From Acidipropionibacterium virtanenii (lineage in GTDB: Bacteria; Actinomycetota; Actinomycetes; Propionibacteriales; Propionibacteriaceae): DNA of 64,000 nucleotides. Positions 57,660 through 64,000 of the stretch are shown here, one piece after another. The position numbers and the translations under genes were made by a program. How positions within the stretch are numbered: position 1 is the stretch's first letter; each line of letters starts with the position of its first letter. The stretch lies in assembly GCF_003325455.1 (NCBI RefSeq), contig NZ_CP025198.1, positions 1,116,001 through 1,180,000 of the forward strand. The letters run 5' to 3'. The notes beneath the pieces are model-generated. The model was given only the letters and a program-made list of their open reading frames with translations, ran no database searches and was not told the origin of the DNA.

Positions 57660-57718
57660 CCCCGTGTTGAGGCGCATGTGGCTGGCATGACTTCTCGGAA
57701 CGGCGATCAGTGAGACTC

Positions 57719-58147
57719 TCACATGGTCGTGTCGATGGTGTGGATGCCGAGGTCGCCCCAGGCGCGCAGCAGATCGCGGTCTCCGCTGACGGCGACGAAA
57801 TCGGCGGAGGCCACGGCGACCGCTGTCGCGCAATGCACCGCGTCGTAACCACGAAGAGCATGATCCAGGGCGAGCCTGCCGGCGTGGTGCAACAGCTCGT
57901 CGGCAGGATGCACGATGACCGCGTCCTGCCAGCGTGCAGCGAATGCACGAAGGGCGGTCGCGTGCTCCTCGCAGGTGAGGCGCCCCATCCGCATCGCCAT
58001 TGCGAGCGCCGCACGGGTCTCGACACAGGCGAGCGAGGTCGTGACGACGAGATCGACGGCGTCCCATGCGCGTGCGCAGCGATCGGTGGCCGTCTCGGCG
58101 ACCATGAGGGGGACGAGGGCCGAGGTGTCGAAGTAGCCGACGGTCAT
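57719..58147 (-). CDS. vapC: VapC-like PIN-domain toxin
   Basis: A 142-residue PIN-domain RNase. The metal-binding acids are all present: Asp in YFDTSALVPL, Glu in VETRAALAMA, Asp in GYDAVHCATA and Asp in VSGDRDLLRAW. VapC toxins cut tRNA or rRNA and are blocked by the partner VapB. It starts 4 nt after the antitoxin stop, so the pair is co-translated; the ribosome site is weak. The pair sits between the RNase H gene and metG, as if inserted there. Confidence 0.88.
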   Translation of the reverse strand: MTVGYFDTSALVPLMVAETATDRCARAWDAVDLVVTTSLACVETRAALAMAMRMGRLTCEEHATALRAFAARWQDAVIVHPADELLHHAGRLALDHALRGYDAVHCATAVAVASADFVAVSGDRDLLRAWGDLGIHTIDTTM

Positions 58148-58151
58148 GGGG

Positions 58152-58418
58152 CTATCGACGTTGCTCGGCGATCAAGTCGCTGACCGGGCCGCTCGCCGTG
58201 GTCGGCTCGGGATAGGCACGTTTCCGGGGGTGATTCGGCACGGTTGCGATTCCTTCGCGGATCAGGCGGTCCAGCCCCGATTCGTGATCGATCGGCACGA
58301 TCCGTGCCACGGGCCTGCCATGATCGGTCACGACGATCTCTCCGCCTTCGCGTACTGCGGCGAGGTGGCGGCTGATACCGTCCCGAAGCTCGCGGATGCC
58401 GACGGTGGCCACATTCAT
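58152..58418 (-). CDS. vapB: VapB/Phd-like antitoxin
   Basis: An 88-residue antitoxin of the Phd/YefM fold. The N-terminal DNA-binding part reads MNVATVGIRELRDGISRHLA and then VREGGEIVVTDHGRPVARIVP. The C-terminal tail that would mask the toxin is charged (REGIATVPNHPRKRAYPEPT). The ATG lies 6 nt after a perfect TATAAT, and that box lies inside the inverted repeat GGCTATAATTGAGCC, so autorepression is likely. Confidence 0.88.
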   Translation of the reverse strand: MNVATVGIRELRDGISRHLAAVREGGEIVVTDHGRPVARIVPIDHESGLDRLIREGIATVPNHPRKRAYPEPTTASGPVSDLIAEQRR

Positions 58419-58434
58419 GGCTCAATTATAGCCA
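58419..58434 (-). promoter_or_regulatory. vapBC promoter and operator
   Basis: On the minus strand GGCT-ATAATTG-AGCC is an inverted repeat whose centre is TATAAT (58430-58425), 6 nt before the vapB ATG. It gives a leaderless message and an autoregulatory site. Confidence 0.6.
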
Positions 58435-58481
58435 CATGATGCCGGCGCCGCTCCGGAGGAGTGACCGCGGCGTCTCACCGA

Positions 58482-58487
58482 TATGGT
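58482..58487 (+). promoter_or_regulatory. metG -10 box
   Basis: TATGGT lies 7 nt before ATG 58495. A GGGAG between the two could also serve as a close ribosome site. Confidence 0.45.
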
Positions 58488-58494
58488 GGGAGTC

Positions 58495-60285
58495 ATGTGT
58501 GCCAACATTCTCGCCGCCGTCGCGTGGCCCTACGCCAACGGGCCCCGACACATCGGTCATGTGTCCGGATTCGGTGTCCCCTCCGACGTCTTCGCCCGGT
58601 TCATGCGAATGTCGGGCCACGACGTCCTGATGGTCTCCGGCTCGGACTGCCACGGCACCGCCATCTCGGTGAAGGCCGACCAGGAGGGCCTGAGCGCCCA
58701 GGAGTGTGCCGAGAAGTACCACCGGATCATCGCCTCCGACCTCCAGGGACTGGGCCTGTCCTACGACCTGTACACCCACACGATGACCGACAACCACGCC
58801 CAGGTGGTCCAGGAGATGTTTCGCACCCTGTACCGCAACGGGTACCTGGTGAAGAAGGCCGAGATGGGGGCCTTCGAGCCGTCGACCGGGCGCACCCTGC
58901 CCGACCGCTACATCGAGGGCACCTGCCCGCACTGCGGCTACGACGACGCCCGGGGCGATCAGTGCGACAACTGCGGCCGCCAGCTCGACCCGGCCGATCT
59001 CATCAACCCGCGCTCCAAGACCACCGGGGCCGCCCCGGACTTCCGCGAGACCGAGCACTTCTTCCTCGACCTGCCCGAGCTGGCTCACGCCCTCACCGAG
59101 TGGATCGACACCCGCAGCGACTGGCGGCCCAATGTGCTGAAGTTCTCCCACAACCTGCTGGAGGAGCTGCGCCCCCGGGCCATCACCCGCGACCTGGACT
59201 GGGGCATCCCGGTGCCCGTGGAGGGCTGGGAGTCCGACCACATGAAGAGCATCTACGTGTGGTTCGACGCCGTCATCGGATATCTCTCAGCCTCCATCGA
59301 GTGGGCCCGGCGCTCCGGAGATCCGGACGCCTGGAAGGCCTTCTGGACCGGCGGGGACGAGAAGTCGTACTACTTCATGGGCAAGGACAACATCGTCTTC
59401 CACTCGGTGATCTGGCCCGGGATCCTGCTCGGCGTCAACGGCCAGGGGGCCAAGGACGGTCGGCCCTCGCAGCAGCTGGGCACCCTGGACCTGCCCACCG
59501 AGGTGGTCTCCAGCGAGTTCCTCACCATGAGCGGCTCCAAGGTCTCGAACTCCCGCGGTGCGACGATCTTCGTCGGGGATTTCCTGCGCGATTTCGGCCC
59601 CGATGCGCTGCGCTACTTCATTGCGGTGGCCGGCCCGGAGAACCAGGACACCGACTTCACCTGGGACGAGTTCGTTCGCAGGGTGAACTTCGAACTGGCC
59701 AACGAGTGGGGAAATCTGGTCAACCGGTCAGTCTCGATGGCCCACAAGAACTGCGGTCAGATTCCGACGGCCGGCCAGCTCACCGACGCCGACCGTGAGC
59801 TGCTGGACGCCTCCCGGTCCGCCTTCGACACCGTCGGGGAGTACCTCGAACGGGCCCGGTTCAAGGCCGCCATCACCGAGGCGATGCGGATCGTCGGGCT
59901 GGCCAACGCCTACATCAGCGCCCAGGAGCCGTGGAAGCTCAAGAACGACCCGGCCCGCCGCGACACCGTGCTGCACGTCGCCCTTCAGGTGGTCAGCGAC
60001 TGCAACACCCTGCTCACACCGTTCATGCCGCATGCGGCGCAGAAGGTGTACGAGGCGATGGGGGGCCAGGGCGTGTGGGCGGCCCAGCCCGAGATGGTGG
60101 AGGTGAGCGAGAACGGCCGCAGCTATCCGGTGCTGCAGGGCGACTACACCGCCGAGAAGGCGCACTGGGCCTGCGAGCCGATCGCCGTGGGCACCCCGTT
60201 GTCCAAGCCGTCCCCGATCTTCCGCAAGCTCGACGCGAAGCTGGCCGAGACCGGCCCAGAGTGGGCGCCGATCGCCCACGACTGA
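58495..60285 (+). CDS. metG: methionyl-tRNA synthetase
   Basis: A 596-residue class I synthetase charging tRNA-Met. It has the HIGH motif in [13 protein letters not shown], a knuckle [18 protein letters not shown], and [14 protein letters not shown] in place of canonical KMSKS. The anticodon-binding helical domain fills the C-terminus, with no EMAP/Trbp111 tail. ATG 58495 is preferred over ATG 58483, which overlaps the -10 box. It diverges from vapBC. Confidence 0.96.
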   Translation: MCANILAAVAWPYANGPRHIGHVSGFGVPSDVFARFMRMSGHDVLMVSGSDCHGTAISVKADQEGLSAQECAEKYHRIIASDLQGLGLSYDLYTHTMTDNHAQVVQEMFRTLYRNGYLVKKAEMGAFEPSTGRTLPDRYIEGTCPHCGYDDARGDQCDNCGRQLDPADLINPRSKTTGAAPDFRETEHFFLDLPELAHALTEWIDTRSDWRPNVLKFSHNLLEELRPRAITRDLDWGIPVPVEGWESDHMKSIYVWFDAVIGYLSASIEWARRSGDPDAWKAFWTGGDEKSYYFMGKDNIVFHSVIWPGILLGVNGQGAKDGRPSQQLGTLDLPTEVVSSEFLTMSGSKVSNSRGATIFVGDFLRDFGPDALRYFIAVAGPENQDTDFTWDEFVRRVNFELANEWGNLVNRSVSMAHKNCGQIPTAGQLTDADRELLDASRSAFDTVGEYLERARFKAAITEAMRIVGLANAYISAQEPWKLKNDPARRDTVLHVALQVVSDCNTLLTPFMPHAAQKVYEAMGGQGVWAAQPEMVEVSENGRSYPVLQGDYTAEKAHWACEPIAVGTPLSKPSPIFRKLDAKLAETGPEWAPIAHD

Positions 60286-60304
60286 CCTTCCGGCGGTTCG
60301 CGGA

Positions 60305-60904
60305 TCAGGAGCGGGAGCCGACCTGCTCCAGCAGCTCGCCGATGTCGGCCCTGGCCCGCCTCATCCCGCAGGGTTGGAATCCGAGCGCCACGGCACGGTT
60401 GCGGATCGCGGTCTCGGAACGGCGCAGGGCCAGGCCGCGACGCACCAGGACGGCCGGGGCCTTGCGGTGCTGATGGAGGTCGCGCCGCAGGCGCCTGACG
60501 AAGTTGACGTCACGGCTGCGGTCCAGCCAGATCGGCAGCACCCTCAGGCCGGCGCGCCGGCAGGGCTCCAACAGGTCTGGGGCGAAGATCCCCTCGGCCA
60601 GGATGACCGGTGACCCGTCCGTGATCACCGGCCTGGTGCCCTCGGCCCGTGAGGTCGACAGGTTGTACCGAGGGGTCCGGGCGCTGCCGTGCTCCACCAG
60701 GGAGCACAGCGCGGTGACCGCGGCGTCCAGACTCCAGGAGGCGATGTCGTCCCAGTCGACCATCGAGCGGATCACCGGCAGCCCGGGATCGTCACCGTCG
60801 CGGTAGAAGTCGTCGAGCCGCAGCTGGGGGACGCCGAGCTGGCGGGTGAGACGGGACTTGCCGGAGCCGGAGGGACCTGCGAGCAGGACAACGGTGCATG
60901 CCAC
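60305..60904 (-). CDS. uridine kinase-like P-loop kinase
   Basis: A 199-residue P-loop phosphotransferase. It has Walker A LLAGPSGSGKSRLT near residue 8 and RLDDFYRDGDDPGLP as in uridine kinases. Asp in VDWDDIASW, an Asp/Gly strand PVILAEGIFAPDLL, and VNFVRRLRRDLHQHRKAP for the lid follow. The sequence is shorter than Udk and the exact nucleoside is uncertain. The start is GTG 60904: TACAAT lies 8 nt upstream and there is no ribosome site. Confidence 0.8.
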   Translation of the reverse strand: MACTVVLLAGPSGSGKSRLTRQLGVPQLRLDDFYRDGDDPGLPVIRSMVDWDDIASWSLDAAVTALCSLVEHGSARTPRYNLSTSRAEGTRPVITDGSPVILAEGIFAPDLLEPCRRAGLRVLPIWLDRSRDVNFVRRLRRDLHQHRKAPAVLVRRGLALRRSETAIRNRAVALGFQPCGMRRARADIGELLEQVGSRS

Positions 60905-60912
60905 GGGAGGAG

Positions 60913-60918
60913 ATTGTA
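60913..60918 (-). promoter_or_regulatory. -10 box of the uridine kinase-like gene
   Basis: TACAAT on the minus strand lies 8 nt before GTG 60904. Confidence 0.5.
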
Positions 60919-60941
60919 TCCGTGCCTCCCGTGGCCGGAGG

Positions 60942-62864
60942 TCACCAGCCGCCGCCGCCCCCTCCGCCGAAGCCGCCCCCGCCGGAGAACCCGGATCCCG
61001 AGGAGCTGGTGGACGACGTCGCGGCCGACTCCATCGAGGAACTCATCGCCGACGTCATGTCGCTCATCGAGGAGGCGAAACCGGCCGCGAAGCCCATGTT
61101 GAAGGCGTTGATGTCTCCGCCGTACCAGCCGTAGTAGCCGGTGTAGCGGCCGCTGGCCTGCAGGTCGGCGAAGATCTTCACCCACCTGTCGGCGACCCCG
61201 AACATGGTGGCCCAGGGCAGGTAGCGGGAGAACACGTCGATGCCCTCCTCGAAGCGGATCTGATCGGCCTCGGCGGTGGTCAGATAGAGCTTGAAGCCGT
61301 TGATCTGGTCGAGGATCGCGGTGCCCGTGGCGGTGCGGCCCGGCGTCCTGGCGATGCCGATGATCGCCATCACCAGGCCGATGATCGCCACCGGGACGCC
61401 GACCAGTCCATAGCCGAAGAAGAGCCCGACGACGGCGATGAGGACGCCCAGGAACAGGACTCCCAGGCCCGCCAGGAAGGCGAGCGCCCGGGCGGTCGAC
61501 GGGGATTTGCGGTACCAGCCATAGGTGACCATCACCTGATCGAGGGCGCTCTTGGTCTCCGGCAGCGTGGTGTCGTCGTTCTGGGTCCGCATATTCGCGG
61601 TGTCGACGGTGGCGCTGCCGTGGAAGAACTTCTGGACGAATGTCTTCTCCCATGGGCGCAGCTCGTCAGGAGAGTTCGGGTTGAGGGTGAAGGTCCAGTC
61701 CTTCGTCCGGCCCTTCCTGTCCGTGCCCTTCGGAGTGATCTTCATGTGACCGCGGACCGCCAGGTCGAGCATCGCCGCAGTGACATCGTCGGTGCCGGCC
61801 GTCCCGTCGACAAGGGTGCCGGCCTCGGCCGGGGAGACATTCTTCGGCGGCTGGAAGGCCACCGCCACCTGAGGTGAGGACTTGCGGGTGCCGACATCGC
61901 CCTGCCCCTGCGGCGGGATGACGCCCGGTGGCACCCCGAGGAACTCCTGGTCTCGCCGGCGGCGCTGGCCGCGGACCGCGAACCATCCGGCGACCAGGGC
62001 GGCGATCGCCGTGCCCAGACCCGAGCCGACTCCCAGCCCGAAGGTGTTGCCGGCATGGAACCTCTTGGTGGTACGGGCCTCGGCGGTGCTGTCGAAGGTG
62101 CCGGCCGGGAATCCGGCGACCACCTGCAGTGGATCGTCCGCGGGGACCATTCCGGCATCGAAGCTCCCGGTGGAGCCGGAGCTCGTGGCGTCGCACGGGT
62201 CCCCGTCATTGAAGCAGGCCACCTTCTTGAGGCCGGTGGGTCCTGTGACGGTCACCTTGGCGCTGTCCATCGGCACGTCGAATCCGTTGAAGACCTGCCA
62301 GTTGACCTCGTCCATGCCGCTCTGCGGATTCTTCAAAGAGATGAGCCCGTGCACGGTGAAGGAGATCCGATAGCGCTGAACCCCGGTGAACTCCCGGCCC
62401 TCGGAGCCGAGACGGATCATCATGGCGCCGCTCTCATTCTTGGTCTCGACCGTGGCGTCGGCCCCCGACGGACTGGAGGCCCTGATGTCGGAGTAGTCGA
62501 TCATCCGCCAGTGGTCGGGATCGTCGGTGAGCTTCTGGCGTGTGGAGAAGGTGATGTAAGGGCCGTGCCCCTCGTCGTCGGCGAAGTCGAAGGCCATGTC
62601 GAGGGTCACGTGGGCGTCGCCGCTCTTGTCGACCTGGGCCTTGAGGTCATAGCTGGGGATGTTCCAGCTCGACGGGGTGTCGTCATCGGCCCGGGCGGGG
62701 ACGGTGCCCTGGACGGTCACCGCCGACAGCATCACCAGGACCAGGCAGGCCAGTGCTGCCAGTAGTCGCCGGCCCGGGCGGGCGGAACGCCTCGCCCTTC
62801 CAGTGGTGGGCGATTCCGCTGGTCGCAGTGGATTCGGAGGGTGGGGAAGCGGGGCACTGCTCAT
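60942..62864 (-). CDS. DUF2207-family membrane protein with Gly-rich end
   Basis: A 640-residue envelope protein. A signal or anchor helix (LLAALACLVLVMLSAVTVQG, about 33-52) is followed by an extracytoplasmic DUF2207 domain (about 65-250; two Cys in VACFNDGDPCDA). Membrane helices lie near 280-300 and 465-510, with soluble segments between. The C-terminus is Ser-rich and then GFSGGGGFGGGGGGGW. DUF2207 proteins are widespread in Gram-positives without a known function. ATG 62864 is chosen because TATTGT lies 6 nt upstream; an in-frame extension to 63014 is unlike the family. Confidence 0.85.
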   Translation of the reverse strand: MSSAPLPHPPNPLRPAESPTTGRARRSARPGRRLLAALACLVLVMLSAVTVQGTVPARADDDTPSSWNIPSYDLKAQVDKSGDAHVTLDMAFDFADDEGHGPYITFSTRQKLTDDPDHWRMIDYSDIRASSPSGADATVETKNESGAMMIRLGSEGREFTGVQRYRISFTVHGLISLKNPQSGMDEVNWQVFNGFDVPMDSAKVTVTGPTGLKKVACFNDGDPCDATSSGSTGSFDAGMVPADDPLQVVAGFPAGTFDSTAEARTTKRFHAGNTFGLGVGSGLGTAIAALVAGWFAVRGQRRRRDQEFLGVPPGVIPPQGQGDVGTRKSSPQVAVAFQPPKNVSPAEAGTLVDGTAGTDDVTAAMLDLAVRGHMKITPKGTDRKGRTKDWTFTLNPNSPDELRPWEKTFVQKFFHGSATVDTANMRTQNDDTTLPETKSALDQVMVTYGWYRKSPSTARALAFLAGLGVLFLGVLIAVVGLFFGYGLVGVPVAIIGLVMAIIGIARTPGRTATGTAILDQINGFKLYLTTAEADQIRFEEGIDVFSRYLPWATMFGVADRWVKIFADLQASGRYTGYYGWYGGDINAFNMGFAAGFASSMSDMTSAMSSSMESAATSSTSSSGSGFSGGGGFGGGGGGGW

Positions 62865-62870
62865 GCCCCC

Positions 62871-62876
62871 ACAATA
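62871..62876 (-). promoter_or_regulatory. -10 box of the DUF2207 gene, leaderless start
   Basis: TATTGT on the minus strand lies 6 nt before ATG 62864; no ribosome site is present. Confidence 0.5.
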
Positions 62877-62910
62877 CGGAATGCCGGGCCACGACTCGAC
62901 TGTCCAGGCT

Positions 62911-64000
62911 TCAGCGGTCGGAGACCGAAGGTACTCCCAGCGCCTGTGCCATCTCCGAGCGGAGAGTCGCCAGACTCTCGTCGGCGCCCCGCTTGGCGGC
63001 TGCCAGGTCGTCACGGGTCTTCTCGGGGGAGTGATGGACCTCCAGGTAGACCTTGAGCTTGGGCTCGGTGCCTGAGGGGCGCGCCACGACGTGGACGTTG
63101 TCGGCGGTCAGCTCGATGGCGTTCTGAGTCGGCAGACCGGATCCGTTGTCCGGATCGGACAGGTCGCGGACGCTCACCGGCTGTCCCAGCAGCTGAGGGG
63201 GCGGGGTCTGGCGCAGTCGATCCATGGCGGCGGTGATGAGCGAAAGGTCGGCGACCCGGACGGCCAGCTGGGAGGTGCGGTGCAGTCCGTGCTCCAGCCA
63301 GATCTCGTCCAGGCGGCTCCCGATCGAGGAGCCGGCGGCGCGGAGCCGGGCGGCCAGCGACCAGATGATCGACAGGGCGGTGATGCCGTCCTTGTCGGGC
63401 ACCTTCTCGGGGTCGCAGCAGTAGCCGATGGCCTCCTCGTAGCCGTAGACCAGCCCGGGGACCCGGCCGATCCACTTGAATCCGGTCAGTGTGACAGCGT
63501 GCGGGCGTCCGGCCTTCGCGGCCATCCGCGCCAGGCACGTTGAGGAGACCACGGAGTTCGCGTAGACGCCGTCGACGCCGCGGTCCAGGAAATCGGCGCC
63601 GATGAGGGTGCCCAGCTCATCGCCGGTGAGCATCCGCCAGGCGCCGTCGACGGGGGCGGCGACGGCGCACCGGTCGGCGTCGGGATCGCTGGCGATCACC
63701 ACATCGGCGTCGCTGCGCCGGGCCAGGTCGAGGGCGAGGTCCAGCGCCCCCGGCTCCTCGGGGTTGGGGAATCCGACGGTGGGGAAGTCCGGATCGGGGT
63801 CCAGCTGCTCGGGGACGCCGGTGAAGGGGCTCAGCCCGGCGCGGTCGACGAGGCGCCGGACGATCCTGGTGCCCACTCCGTGCATGGCGGTGTAGACCCA
63901 GTTCAGCTCGGCGGGCGCGTCATCGGGGATCAGGGAGGCTGCCCGGGCGACGTAGGCGTCGATGAGTCCGGAGCCGATGAGTTCGATGTCCTGGCCGCGG
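62911..64000 (-). CDS. phosphosugar mutase (phosphoglucomutase/phosphomannomutase family), N-terminus beyond window
   Basis: The reverse strand stays open from 62911 to the window edge, encoding the last 362 residues of an alpha-D-phosphohexomutase. It has the metal loop ASDPDADRCAVA, the sugar-specificity loop YGYEEAIGYCCDPEKV and the phosphate loop RPSGTEPKLKVYLEV. The phosphoserine active-site loop would lie beyond the edge. The enzyme moves phosphate between C1 and C6 of glucose or mannose; which one cannot be decided. The family is 500-570 residues long, so about a third is missing. Confidence 0.9.
   Translation of the reverse strand, partial: RGQDIELIGSGLIDAYVARAASLIPDDAPAELNWVYTAMHGVGTRIVRRLVDRAGLSPFTGVPEQLDPDPDFPTVGFPNPEEPGALDLALDLARRSDADVVIASDPDADRCAVAAPVDGAWRMLTGDELGTLIGADFLDRGVDGVYANSVVSSTCLARMAAKAGRPHAVTLTGFKWIGRVPGLVYGYEEAIGYCCDPEKVPDKDGITALSIIWSLAARLRAAGSSIGSRLDEIWLEHGLHRTSQLAVRVADLSLITAAMDRLRQTPPPQLLGQPVSVRDLSDPDNGSGLPTQNAIELTADNVHVVARPSGTEPKLKVYLEVHHSPEKTRDDLAAAKRGADESLATLRSEMAQALGVPSVSDR

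Overview
The window is GC-rich, densely packed bacterial chromosome, most likely from an actinomycete. The gene order succinyl-CoA ligase - DUF6350/PerM-type membrane protein - purN - purH - folD - DUF3017 - mdh is a recognised actinobacterial arrangement. GuaB3, an MptB-like mannosyltransferase, GTG starts and probable leaderless mRNAs fit the same picture. Malate dehydrogenase, monomeric isocitrate dehydrogenase and a CoA-acylating aldehyde dehydrogenase would suit the propionic acid bacteria, but that family placement is inference. I found no tRNA, rRNA, prophage, insertion sequence or CRISPR array.

Layout. 1-3.3 kb: a MEMO-family protein cut by the window edge, a Nudix hydrolase, a THUMP-like methyltransferase and a SIMPL protein. 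3.4-5.5 kb: groES-groEL behind two CIRCE operators. 5.6-13.1 kb: an MptB-like glycosyltransferase and guanine nucleotide synthesis (guaB, guaB3, guaA), interrupted by a decayed histidine kinase remnant, chorismate mutase and serine acetyltransferase. 13.2-17.4 kb: a PspC envelope-stress cluster with its histidine kinase and response regulator. 17.5-25.7 kb: cardiolipin synthase-like protein, metQ-metN-metI with a Met/Cys-rich leader peptide, the PcrA helicase and an M23 peptidase. 26-40.3 kb: sucCD, a secreted sensor-domain protein, perM, an FMN-riboswitch rib operon (ribD-ribE-ribBA-ribH), purN, purH, a PLP-fold protein, folD and DUF3017. 40.5-46.7 kb: aldehyde dehydrogenase, mdh, purU and monomeric icd. 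46.7-56.7 kb: an AbiEi/DUF559 protein, a CNNM/CorC protein, a phosphotransferase, and a nucleoside ABC importer ending in cytidine deaminase. 56.7-64 kb: an RNase H fusion, a VapBC-type pair, metG, a uridine kinase-like protein, a DUF2207 protein and a phosphosugar mutase cut by the right edge.

Much of the window serves nucleotide and one-carbon metabolism: guaB/guaA, purN, purH, purU and folD share purine or formyl-folate intermediates, ribBA starts from GTP, and the BmpA-type importer with Cdd salvages nucleosides. mdh, icd and sucCD supply TCA-cycle steps.

The most unusual signals are regulatory or structural. First, seven dispersed intergenic elements share a 13-bp terminal inverted repeat (CCCCAATGTGGCG), are each 70 or 71 bp long and have divergent interiors that still fold on themselves. 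One copy supplies the stop codon and last residues of RibD. Second, a 33-residue leader peptide ending in MMMCGCDAMCCRMSGTC precedes metQ. Third, about ten genes have a -10 box placed so that transcription would begin at or next to the start codon.
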